Below are positions 1 through 10,367 of a stretch of DNA of 64,000 bases, piece by piece; positions within the stretch are counted from its first letter, which is position 1, and every line of letters begins with the position of its first letter. Under the pieces are notes generated by a model, which saw only the letters and a program-made list of their open reading frames with translations, was not told where the DNA came from and searched no databases. The stretch is taken from NCBI GenBank assembly GCA_036023115.1, contig JAYKKT010000076.1, positions 1,116,001-1,180,000 on the forward strand. The letters run 5' to 3'. Both the position numbers and the translations under genes were made by a program. The DNA is from Brasenia schreberi (lineage: Eukaryota > Streptophyta > Magnoliopsida > Nymphaeales > Cabombaceae).

Positions 1-420
1 CAAGATCGACGTTTTGTGGGAGCCCTAGCTTCATCAGTGCTCTATCTTGTGCAGGGTTTTCCCCAACTTTGTCGTCCGAGCTCCTTCTTACCTTTCTGGA
101 CTCCATTTTAGTTCATTTTTGTCATTTTAGGCTTGGATTTCTGCTATTTTGGTGAATGTTCTTGGCTTGGCATTTGATGCTCCGAGCTTATAGTCTGCTT
201 CTGGCCTGAGCTTTCCTTTTGCCTTTTGATCCTGCTTTTATCAGGCCAGGGGACTTTTTGGGCTTTTGAACCTACTTCTGAGGCTGCTTTTGATTTAGGC
301 TTCATCTATTGGATTTTGGGCTCTTGCCAAATTGGGACTTGGCTCGAGTTTGAGAAACTTTTAATTTGAACGGGGTTTTAAACAATAATTTAGAGTTTTT
401 GCAACTCCTGGATTTTCGAA
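1..420 (-). mobile_element. Truncated LTR fragment, minus orientation
   Basis: Read on the minus strand, this stretch aligns with the first part of the plus-strand LTR at about 1889-2300 (shared phrases such as the pyrimidine/purine blocks around 160-330). The outermost ~80 bases expected at the LTR start, including the TGTAAACACC terminus, are missing. At about 420 it runs directly into integrase coding sequence on the other strand. No target duplication is visible, so I read it as an LTR inserted in or joined to element E1 and then trimmed by deletion. Its other end lies outside the window. Confidence 0.75.
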
Positions 421-648
421 AATTATGAGAAGCATATGAGACCTCGCCACTTCAAAGTGGAAGACCTTGTGCTCAAAATCATCCAATATCGTGGCCCACA
501 TCCACTTGGAAAGTGGCAGCCCAAGTGGGATGGTCCTTATGTTGTACGTGGAACCACCACGAACAACGCTTACTGGTTAGTCGATGTTGAGGGTAGGAAC
601 TTAGCCGACCCTATGAATGTTCAATATTTTAAAAAATACCACCTGTAG
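421..648 (+). pseudogene. Integrase C-terminal fragment of element E1
   Basis: The last 75 codons of a Ty3/gypsy polyprotein, open to a TAG at 646-648. It matches the end of the long polyprotein at 34583-37021 almost residue for residue, including the KWDGPYVVR segment of the GPY/F module and the closing QYFKKYHL. The upstream part of pol is replaced at about 420 by an inverted LTR fragment, so only the C-terminal tail of integrase is present. This tail binds DNA or chromatin non-specifically in the family and there is no chromodomain after it. The reading frame itself is clean. The ATG at 436 is an internal methionine, not a start. Confidence 0.9.
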
Positions 649-1767
649 GGTCTAAGCTAAGTCCTATTGCGAAAAGTATCTTGAGAAAAATCTCCTTTGA
701 AACTTCGTGAGGATCAAATTAGATCGTGCAAAACCCTGAATGAGAGGATCGATGCTTGTGAAAAAGTGGAGTTTTCAAAAACAAATGGGTTACATTTCAA
801 AATTCTTCTTCTTACAAAAGAGGGCCTGGATCAAAATAGCAAGATACTTACAAGTAGTACGTGCTATTTCTAAATAGGCTAATCTGGGATGAATCGAGTA
901 GATCCTTGGGATAAGTCCTTCCCCTCTTCTCTTCTCTTCCCCAAAAGAAAAACTTGGCCAAAAAGCAAAAGGAAAATCCCTACAAAAATCTCTTTCCCAA
1001 AAGAAAGCTGAATCTAAAAAGAAAAATCATTTATTCTATGGAAAAGAGGGAACAAAGAAAAAATACTCTCAAAGGGAGACCCTCTACGAAAAAAAGAAAA
1101 AAATAGCCAAAATCTAAAAAAGAGCAGTTTTCCGTCTCTTTGCCTCAAACCACGGGACACTCCAGAAGGGACCGTGGTAATTCTTTCCCATCCCTGCGAC
1201 TTATCCCAAGTGAAGAAAGGTTCATTTCAAGGAATCCTAAAGTAAAAATAGGATTTGCTTACTAGAATCTCATCTTGTTTGAGAATTAGACGTTTAAGTA
1301 AGGCGTAGGAATTTTGAAATATGCTTGATTTTCTTATAAAACCTTCGCTAGATTAGCGAGTGTTAAGACTCGAGTAAAGGGAAACACGAAAAGTTGAAAT
1401 CCTTAGGATTGAAGCTAAAAGGAAGTTTTCCTCTTTCAAAAATGTGTTTAGAAAACCTCAAAGATCGAGCAACACAAGACCCACTTGGTGCAGCAAGTCT
1501 TCATAAGACTCCCAAGTTGGACCATTCCATTAAGTCTCTAGGAAACTCTACTTCCTAGCATGTCATTTCATGCCATTCATTCATATGGGCATGCATGGAC
1601 ACTTGCACAATCCCAATTAGGACTAGCACCACCTTAGGTAAAGTCCCCTTTGGTGAAAATCCCCTCTTACTGGGCATAAAGGAAATATTTTTCTCAAAAC
1701 TGGGACGATCCCATATTCTCAAGGACGAATCTAGGGAGAAATCAAACAAGGGTGTTGTCTTCTTCGC
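649..1767 (+). other. 3' noncoding region of E1
   Basis: No reading frame with retroelement similarity is present. The stretch aligns with the 3' noncoding region of E4 (37022-38141) and, inverted, with parts of the E2 and E7 interiors, so it belongs to the internal domain between pol and the 3' LTR. It holds an inverted repeat at 1149-1178 (arms ACCACGG and CCGTGGT) that is conserved with compensatory changes in the other elements. Confidence 0.8.
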
Positions 1768-1808
1768 CATTATCCAAATAAATTTGGATAATGCCAAAGA
1801 GGGGCATC
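1768..1808 (+). promoter_or_regulatory. PPT with adjacent inverted repeat (E1)
   Basis: The polypurine tract AAAGAGGGGCATC (1796-1808) sits immediately before the LTR, where plus-strand DNA synthesis is primed. It is preceded by a perfect 12-bp inverted repeat (CATTATCCAAAT at 1768-1779, its complement at 1782-1793, 2-nt spacer). The same arrangement recurs in E2, E4 and E7. Confidence 0.85.
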
Positions 1809-4629
1809 TGTAAACACCCCAAAATAAAATGATTTTCAAAAACAAACACCTGGTTTGAAAATTCATTTCAAAACCAGATTCTGGAGTTTTCGAAAACCCA
1901 AGAGTTGTAAAGGCTCGAAATTTTGGTTTAAACGCCGCTCCAATTGAAACTTTCTCAAATATGGGCCAAGTCCCAATGTTGTAAAAGCCCAAAATCCAAC
2001 AGGTGAAGCCTGAATCAAAAGCAACCTCAAAAGTAGGTTCAGAAGCCCAAAGAAAGTACCCTGACCTGATAAAAGCTAGGATCAAAAGGCAAAAGGAAGG
2101 CTCAGGCCAGAAGCAGACTAGAAGCCTGGAGTACCAAAAGCTGAGCCAAGAGCATCCACCCAAGCAGCAGAAATCCAAGCCGAAAAGCGACGGAAATGAG
2201 CTGAAATGAAGTCCAAAAAGGTGAGAAGGAGTTCGGACGACAAAGTTGGAGAAAACATAGCACAAGACGGAGCGCTGATAAAGCCAGGACCCGCACAAAC
2301 TGTTCGTCTCGAAAAATGCCAAGAAGGACTGAAGAAAAGAAATTTGGACTAGATTTGGACCCAAATATCGAGATCCAAATCCAAATAGTGTTTGGATTGG
2401 ATCTGGATCCCAAATATCTGAGATCCGAGATCCAAAACCAACTAAATATTTGGGTCAGATCTGGATCCCAAAATATCTGAGATCCGAGATCTAGACCCAA
2501 ATAGTGTTTGGATCGGATATGGATTTCAAGACCCATATCCAAGACCCACCTCATTTGCCTATAAATAGAGGTGAGGGGGTCCCCAAATGAAGTTCACGTG
2601 AAATGCTTGGGAGGAGAGAGAGTGAGAGAGAGACCTAGCCATGTGGGCTCATGGGTAAGGTGGGTTCAAGCCATGTCAGCTAAGTTGGTCTAGACAAGGG
2701 CTGCAACTAAGGTGGGCTCGACCAAGGGAGGCTGCAACTAAGGCGTGGACATGAGCTCGACCAAGGTGGACCAGCTCCAAGAGGTAGGCTTCCTAACCCC
2801 ACCTTAAACCTATCCTAATCATCTAACCTACCTCCCTAAACCTAACCCCAAACCACCTTAAACCTAGTCTAATCACCTAACCTACCCCACTAAACCCAAA
2901 CAAGAACCTAAACCAACCCCAAAGCCACCCTAGACACTACCCGGCCCAACTGTGCGCCCTAGCGCCGCCCTGCGTGCCCCTGCCGCGCCATTGTTGCGCC
3001 CCGGCTGCCTGCAGCACCTGCCTACCACCTTCCAGCACCCGTGACCTACTGCCTGCAGCTTACTTTGGCCAGCTCCAACCACGAACCAACCAGCCCCACC
3101 TTAGGGCCATACACCCATTAAACCGTGTCCTACCTTAGCAAGCTCGCACCTAAGCCTTCCCCTTAGGGCTGGCTAGAACCAACCCAAACCTTAGGGTCGA
3201 CTAAAGCCAACCCGCACCATACACACCATAACCGTGAGCTCTCTCATAGGCCCGAACTAAGCCCAAGGGAACGGCGTGTCCCTAAGTACACCAGAACCAA
3301 CACTCTCTCGTTTCAAACCCACCTAGGGAGACCCCTCTTGGCTGTCAAGGTGGACACAAGCCCAAACACGAGCAAGGAAAAGCCGTCCACTTGTAAGAGT
3401 TTAAATTCGGTTTTTACCTTACTCCTCTTAAATTCAATTCAATTTTGATATGGGGTTGTAATAATGGAGCGTGGTCTCCCCCCGAGATGTAATATTGGTG
3501 CTTGATACACAAGCACACACGTACACTTGAGCCTTAGCTCTTATCTTGTACACAAGACACCCACGTGCACTTGAGCCTTTCCACTCTTAGTTGCACACTA
3601 TTGCACACACATTGAGCTTTCGCTGCCGTGTAATTTCAATTCCGAGTTGTTACATTCATGTCATGTGAGTTTGTCATTTAAATTTCACACTCACACCCAA
3701 GAAGTACGTGAGCACTTTCTCCACACTCTCACGCACCTTTTGAGCTTTTGTTGCTCATAAGATATAGTGTATCTATATACTTTCAGCTACGTGAGTTTTA
3801 CATTTCAAGTTGTGTACACACTTACATTTCGGGTGGTTCAATTCAAGTCGTGTGAGTTATCTTTCTATTTATACACAACACACACTAATACATTGAGCCT
3901 TTCCGCTCTTATATACTTTTATTTCAATTTTGGTAAGTTCAATTCAAGTCGTGTGAGTTTGTCATTTCAATTCTACACTACACACGCGTGCATTGAGCCT
4001 TTCCGCTCTTAAATATATAAGTATATCTCCCTTCCGCAATTTACATTCAAGTCGTGTGAGTTGCTTTCCAAGTTTGGGTATTTCCCTTTCAACTGCGTGA
4101 GTTGCACTTACATTCGGGTATTTACTTTAAGTTGTGTGTGTGAGTTGCTTTCAATTCAAGCCTAGCTCACATCATATCAAACCCGAAGAGTGTTCGTGCA
4201 TCCTTGCATTCACGTATTTTCAAAGAGGAAACCCCGAAACTATGCTTAAAACTCGCTCAATTTAGGCCACTTGAAGCACACACATTCGGCCTAAGATAGC
4301 TAAAACTCGAGAGACTTGGATTCGAACAACCCTCGTAATAAAAACTGCAATTTAGGCAAACAATCGTCAAAATACTCGCTTTTTCTTTCAAAAGTTCATG
4401 TTTGTTTGAAATCGAAGTTTTCTAAGCACTTAAATCGACCCTTGAGCACCGGTTCAAGAAGGTTTCAAGCAAAAAGATACCGCTTGTCCACAGTCACCAA
4501 AAAGTCAGATATTTCAAAAGAATTTTCGCTAGTTTGAGTAAGCTAGCTGGCACGCCCTTAAAAGTGACGTAAACTCGAAAAGGTTCATTCCAGGCTTCAA
4601 AATCAGGGGTGGGAATTTTCGTGCTTACA
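1809..4629 (+). mobile_element. 3' LTR of E1 (2.82 kb)
   Basis: Starts TGTAAACACC directly after the polypurine tract and ends GTGCTTACA at 4629, where host A integrase sequence resumes on the other strand. Contents in order: ATCCAAAT-rich upstream region (2370-2530), a TATA box (2560-2567), a CCTAA-rich degenerate leader (2790-3300), the conserved TTGTAATAATGG block near 3450, repeats with GAGCCTTTCCGCTCTTA (3540-4020), a U5 hairpin region (4430-4470), a stem-loop at 4528-4547 and a primer-site-like TGGCACGCCC at 4548-4557. The matching 5' LTR and the other target duplication lie left of the window. Confidence 0.9.
2560..2567 (+). promoter_or_regulatory. LTR TATA box
   Basis: TATAAATA inside CTATAAATAGAGG, a canonical plant TATA context, about 750 bp into the E1 LTR. 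Transcription would be expected to start about 30 bp downstream, near 2590, which would mark the U3/R boundary. The same box occurs in the E2 and E7 LTRs; in E3, E4, E5 and E6 it has drifted to CATAAATGG. Confidence 0.7.
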
Positions 4630-6726
4630 AGACACTAAGTCTTTTGGAACCCCAAATCGAGCCAAAATATTTTTCCTAATGAACGCCACTACATGTTGCC
4701 CATGGACATTAGTCAGGGAGGTAGCTTCAACCCATTTGGAAAAGTATTCAATGGCTGCTAGGATAAACCTATGCCCGTTTGATGCATTTGGAAAAATTGG
4801 TCATATGATGTCAAACGCCCACATGGTGAATGGCCATGGGCTGACCACAGAATGTAGGGTGGATGACGGGATATGAATGGCGTGTCCATGCACTTGACAT
4901 GGGTGACACTTCCTAACATGGTCATGACAATCCTGCTTTAGAGTGGACCAAAAATAACCAGCTCCAAGTATTTTCATCCCATCATGTTGGCATTTACATG
5001 CCCTCCACATTCTCCATCATGGAATTCATACATTACCATCCTAGCCTCCTCAAGGTCGACACACCTCAGTAAGATGCCAGTAAAACTCTTTTTATAAAGA
5101 ATCTCTCCCAAAATCGTATATCGGGTTGAAATCCTTCGAATAAAAGCTTTGTCTTTAGACGAAGTGAATTCTGAAAACCCTCTGTTTTCTAAGAAATCTT
5201 TAATGTCTTGAAACCAGGGTTTTTCAGTGGAAGTCGGGTTGTTTTAGCAAATCTCCATATCGTGCATGGATGGAATGGGTGAGTGCCATATTTCTAAGGA
5301 TCAAGTTCCCAAGATAGGATCGACCCTTAGGGCTGAGCAGAAGGATGAGAGGGCATCGGCTATACCATTGTCCTCTCTTCCTACGTGTGTGAGTGTGCAC
5401 GATTAGAACGATTTGACTAACTTGGTGGCCAATTCGTGGTATGGAAGAAGTTTTTCATTTTTGACTTGCCAAATTTTTAACACCTAGTTTATGACAAGTA
5501 AAGAGTCTCCAAAGACTTCAATGCATGATGCCCCTAGAGTTTTCGAGATTTTCAAACCTTGTATGAGTGCTTCATACTCAGCTGTATTGTTGAAACATTC
5601 GAAATCTAGGTGAATGGTGATGGGAATTTCTCCCTTCTCAGGGGATATGAGGATGATTCCTGCCCTAGCCCCTCTTTGGTTTCGTGCCCCATCGAAGTGC
5701 ATCTTCCACACTTGGTTTTCACTTAAGCAATTTGATAGAATATGGTTTTGAATATGGTTTTGAAAGATGCCTTCGTCGGGCATTTTATCAAGTGTGGGAT
5801 ATGAATCCTTTAAAGGGAAGTCAGCCACATAGTTAGCTAGGGCTTGCCCCTTAATGGAGGTTTGATGGTGGAATTTCAGGTCATACTCCATCAAGAGGAG
5901 CTGCCATTTACCCAGCCTACCCATGAGGATAGGTTTTTCAAATAAATGCTTGATTGGGTCAAGCCTAGACACTATCTAGATCTCATGATCTAGGAAGCAA
6001 TTTCAAAATTTCTGACAGGCCCATACCAAGGCCAAGCACGTCTTCTCCATGGCTTGATAGTTTCTTTCATAAGCCAATAGAGTTTTTGAAATATAGTAGA
6101 TGGCATACTCTTTATGGGTATCATCCTTATATTGAGCTAATAAGGCACCCAAGGCATTCGCATGCACAAAAATGTAAAGTAAAAGAGGTTTTCCTTGCTT
6201 TGGAGGGTTTAAAATCGGAGGATTAACCAAATACGCTTTTAATCTTTCGAAAGCTTTTTGGTAATCATCGTCCCATACAAATTTCACCCCTTTTCTCAAA
6301 AGTTTGTTGAAAGGTTCGCATCTTGTAGCGAGGTTTGAGATAAACCTTCTAATCGATTGGAGGCGACCTTGGAGGCTTCGAAATTGAGTTAAATTGGGGG
6401 GTGGAGGCATATCTATGATGGCTCAACACTTAGAGGGGTCGACTTCAATGCCCCTTTGGCTTACCATAAAACATAAAAGCTTGCTGGATTCTACTCCGAA
6501 GACACACTTTTGAGGGTTTAGTTTCACTTTATAAAGCCTCAATCTTTTGAAAACATTTTGCAAAGATTCGATGTGTGTATCTCGGGTTTTTTATTTCACC
6601 AAGAGATCATCCACATATACTTCTAAGAGCTCATGAATTTGATCGTGAAAGATCGTGGTCATGGCTCTTTGGAATGTGGCACCAGCATTTTTCAAACCAA
6701 AGGGCATGACTGTATAGCAGTACGTG
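4630..6726 (-). pseudogene. Host A pol, C-terminal half (RT end, RNase H, aRNH, integrase)
   Basis: Read right to left: the RT catalytic segment with YVDD (about 6606-6617), the Ty3-type RNase H (about 6250-5860), the archaeal-type RNase H (5720-5484, with FDGA, EYEAL and GDS acidic motifs), then the integrase HHCC region (CHPCQ near 4900) and the start of the integrase core. The rest of integrase is cut off by element E1 at 4629/4630. The frame is broken repeatedly: an R codon became TGA at about 6018, a Q codon became TAG at 5484-5486, a TGA follows the first integrase aspartate region, and there are frameshifts near the RT end. Non-functional. The right end is interrupted by E2 at the 5-bp duplication ACGTG (6722-6726). 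Confidence 0.9.
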
Positions 6727-8498
6727 TGTAGACACCGAAAATTTTCACTTACGGGTTCTTAGGCCTGAAGTGAACCTTTTCGCAATCTACTTCGCTTTAT
6801 GGGCGTGCCAGCTAGTTTACTTTAACTAGCAAAGTATGTTTTGAAAATAATCTGACTTTTGAAAGGCGATTGTAGGCAAGCGGGATTTTTACGTCGCAGA
6901 CCTTCTTGCACCAATGCGCAAGGGTCAGTCTGTACGCTTAGAGACTTCGTTTTGAAACAAGTTTAACTCAAAATATATTTTGAATGAAGAAGTGTTTTAA
7001 AACCTTTTGAAAACCATGCATTTGGGCGATTTTGACTTTGTAAGGGTTGGACGACCCTAAGTCTTGCACGATTTGATTCGGGTTTGTACGATTCTCAGAT
7101 TTTAGATCACGTGGATTTGCACGTGCCTAAGTCTTTCTTTTTATCCCTTTATGGGCCACCTAGGTGTGTGTTATGAACACTCCACTACATGGGGCGAATT
7201 TGAGCGGGAGTACGGGGCTTGCTTCGATGCAATATGCGTCCTACCTCGTGGTATGGCGTAGATGCAATGCAAACTCACGCTACTCCAAAGGGAAAACCCG
7301 AAATTAAAAGACAATGCCGAAGGGAAATTGCCGAAGGGAAATGACTTGTAAAGTAAATAGCCGAAGGGAAATGACTTGTAAAGTAAATAGCGGAAGGGGA
7401 AATATGGCTATATCTTAAGAGCGGAAAGGCTCAATTGTGTAAGTGTGTGTCGTGTATATATTGAAAGACAACACACACAACTTGAACCTTAAAACCCGAA
7501 TCTTAAAGACGTAGCCGAAAGAAATACTTTATATAGAGTATATGTAGGGGCCCTTACTTGGGTCTTGTAAATAAGAGCGAAGGCTCAATGTGTGTGCGTG
7601 CTTGAATTGAAAGACTTACACACACGACATGAAATGAAACCCAAATATAAATTGCAGTATGCCTTGACTAAGGTCTTGGGAGTAAGAGCGAAAGCTCAAT
7701 GTGTGTGAGTGTAGAATTGAAGTACTACGCACACGACATAAATGAAACCCAAATATAACTGCAATAAGGCCTTTACTAAGGTCTTGGGAGTAAGAGCGAA
7801 GGCTCAATGTGTGTGCGTGTGGAAAATGGAAAGACAACACACACGACTTAAATAAAAACCCCCTTGACTTAAAATATATAAATATAACGATATATTAAGG
7901 GCTTGTTAGGCCCGTGTGTGTGCAAGAAGTGTACGACTAAGAGCGAAAAGGCTCAAGTGCGTGTGTGTGTGGGTGTGTCAAACCACGTTATTACAATCGG
8001 GGGGAGACGAAGCTCCTTTACTACAACCCCGTATCAAAATTTAATAAAACACCAAATGTAAGGACTTACAACTCACCTAGCCCGCTATGTGGGGTGTGTC
8101 TAGGACGCGTACGCCTTGCGTGTGGAGCCCGGATCACATGGAAGTGGAACCGGCTAGCTTGGAGGTGTTTGAGAACCTTTGAGGACTTGGGAGAGGTGTT
8201 TGAGTAGGCTTTGTATGGGCCTGGTTTTGGGCTTTGTATGGGCCTGGTTTGGGATGACTCGAGTTGGGTTCTAGGGGAGCTTGGGGCAACTCGGGCTATC
8301 TTGGTGCAGCCCGGGGTTTTGCCTTGCAAGGGGGTGCCTTAGGATGACTCGAGCCAAAGTGGTTCGAGTTAGGTTTTTAGGGGAAACCCTAACTAGGTTA
8401 GGTTCAGTCAGTCAAGGCCAAGGCAGGCCGGACAGGGCTGAGCTAGGGCTCGGCCTGGCTGGGTGGAGTCATGGCTAGAGGTAGGTGGGTTCAAGGAA

Positions 8499-8990
8499 AC
8501 GGCCTGCCTTGTGGCAGGCCGGAGCTTTAGTGATGTGGATGATACACGGCCTGCCCCAGCAGGCCGTGGGCTTGGGGGTGAAGGAAGGGACACGGCCTGC
8601 ACTAGCAGGCCGTGGGGTTTCTAGGGAGATGTGGCCTGCCGAGTGGCAGGCCCTGCCCTTGGTAAAGGAGGGGAAGCCCGGCCTGCACTAGCATGCCGTG
8701 GGCTTGTAGGGAGAGGGAAGGGACACGGCCTGCACTAGCAGGCCGTGGGGTTTCTAGGGAGATGTGGCCTGCCGAGTGGCAGGCCCTGCCCTTGGTAAAG
8801 GAGGGGAAGCCCGGCCTGCACTAGCAGGCCGTGGGCTTGTAGGGAGAGGGCCTGTCGAGTGGCAGGCCTTTGCGGGTTTTCGGTAAGAAGTGACCTGCCG
8901 AGTGGCAGGCCCTGGCTGGGTTTAGATGAGGCACGGCCTGCACCAGCAGGCCGTGGGTTTATTAAAGGGAATGGCCTGCCAAGGAGCAGG
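8499..8990. repeat. Array of about 12 GGCCTGC hairpins in the E2 LTR
   Basis: Twelve short near-perfect palindromes occur every 35-50 bp. Typical units are CACGGCCTGC-ACTA-GCAGGCCGTG and GGCCTGCC-GAGT-GGCAGGCC. Loops vary (TTGT, CCCA, ACTA, GAGT, ACCA) while stems are kept. A ~133-bp block (hairpins 3-5) is repeated as hairpins 6-8. The array is downstream of the LTR TATA box, so it should be part of the element RNA. An almost identical copy is at 16126-16618 in the other LTR. It is absent from the related element E7. Confidence 0.85.
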
Positions 8991-9652
8991 CCATTGGGTT
9001 TGGTTTGGGGCAAGGGATGGTGGCGAAGTGGGTTTCGGTTAAAGGCAGGTTAGGGGCGGCGGTTTGTAGGTGGTGGTAGGCTAGTCGAGGTAGGTGAGGT
9101 GTAGGTGGAGTTGGGTGGTTAAGGGCAGGTGGTGGTAGGCTTAGGTAGTGCAGGTCAGGGTGGGTTTTGGTTGAGGCGGTGATAGGTAGGTTCGGCCAGG
9201 CTGCGGCCGGTGGTGGGGGCGGCGACTAAGGGATGTTGGTTGGTGGCGAGGTGGGGTTCGGCCAGCTAGGGCAGGTCGGTTGGGAAAGGGGTTTTGTGAA
9301 GTTCGGCCAGCATTTGGCTGGACTTACTTGGGGCGGTTTAGGGTCAGTTAGGTGTAGGTGGGTTCATATGGGTTAGGTTTAGAAGGGTAAAGAGAAGGGC
9401 TAGGTTTAGTTTGAGGCTTACCTTAGGTGCAGCCCACTAGGTCCAGCCACCTCCAATCGGTCCAGCCCACTTCCACGCCCGCGGTCCACCTCTTGGTGCA
9501 GCTAGGCTCGAGTTGGTGCAGCCCCCTTGATCTAGCCTTGGCCAACATGGCTCAAGCCCACTTCACTCATGAGCCCACATGGCTAGGTTTATCACTCCCT
9601 CTCTCTCCTCCCAAGTATTTGCATGAACCCTTTACATGGACCCCCTCACCTC

Positions 9653-9966
9653 TATTTATAGAGATTTGAGGTGGGTCTTGGATTTGGGTTTGGGTTTGGG
9701 GTTTGGATCCATACCCAAATCCAAACACTATTTGGATCTGGATATTGGATCTCGGATATTTTGAGATCTGTATCCGATCCAAACCCAATATTTTTATGGA
9801 TACGGATCTGGATATTTTGATTCAGATCTGATCCAATCCAAACACTATTTGGATCCAATCCAAATCTAAACACTATTTGGATCGACCCAAACACTATTTG
9901 GATTGGCCCAAATCCAAACACTATTCATTACATGGATTTGGATCTGGATATATATGGTCCAGATCC
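9653..9966 (-). promoter_or_regulatory. E2 LTR promoter region
   Basis: The minus strand carries TATAAATA at 9660-9653. Upstream of it lie five copies of CCAAACACTATTTGG or close variants (9721-9735, 9838-9852, 9866-9880, 9887-9901, 9912-9926), each a 5-bp inverted repeat, and a palindrome with 9-bp arms GGATCTGGA/TCCAGATCC (9940-9966). The spacing suggests upstream promoter or enhancer elements. Equivalent boxes: TATA at 17279-17286, 43175-43182 and 50036-50043. Confidence 0.6.
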
Positions 9967-10320
9967 AAATCAAAATTTCTTCGGACAGTCCTTCTTGGCT
10001 TCTTGAGGCGAACGATCTGTGCGGGCACTGGCTTCATCAGCGCTCCGTCTGGTGCTGGGTTTTCCCCAACTTTGTCGTTCGGACTCCGTTTCGCCGTTCT
10101 GGACTCCGTTGAGCTTTTCATCAAATGGGCTCTGCTTTCTTTTGTTTTTTTATCAGGGAGTGGCTTCTGAAGCTCTGGACTTGAATCCTCTTCGGGCCTA
10201 GGGTCTTCTTTTGCCTTCTGTACCTGTTTTCACATTTCAAAACAGGTCGTCGTTTTGGCTCAAATGAGCTTTTTGGTGTTTCGAGAGTTTTTGAAAAATA
10301 GAAGATTTGGGGTGTTTACA

Positions 10321-10367
10321 AATGCCCCTCTTTGGCATTATCCAAATGTATTTGGATAATGGCAAAG
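10321..10367 (-). promoter_or_regulatory. PPT with adjacent inverted repeat (E2)
   Basis: On the minus strand AAAGAGGGGCATT (10333-10321) abuts the LTR. An inverted repeat of 18-nt arms (10330-10347 and 10350-10367, one mismatch, 2-nt spacer) overlaps the start of the tract. This is the expected plus-strand priming site. Confidence 0.85.

Larger units (their letters stand above)
6727..10320 (-). repeat. 3' LTR of E2
   Basis: Plus-strand sequence starts TGTAGACACC and ends GTGTTTACA, the inverted LTR termini. Contents read on the minus strand: upstream repeats and palindromes (9966-9721), TATA box (9660-9653), a 1.5-kb cassette (about 9570-8045) with a G-rich region and the hairpin array at 8499-8990, the conserved CCCCG block near 8000, ~110-bp repeats (7850-7420), the 36-nt hairpin (6897-6932), the stem-loop (6811-6830) and primer-site mimic (6801-6810). 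Confidence 0.95.

Noticed and set aside
1555..2364. 269-codon open frame on the minus strand
   Set aside because: Antisense across the polypurine tract and LTR start of E1; no recognisable protein and it depends on element structure.
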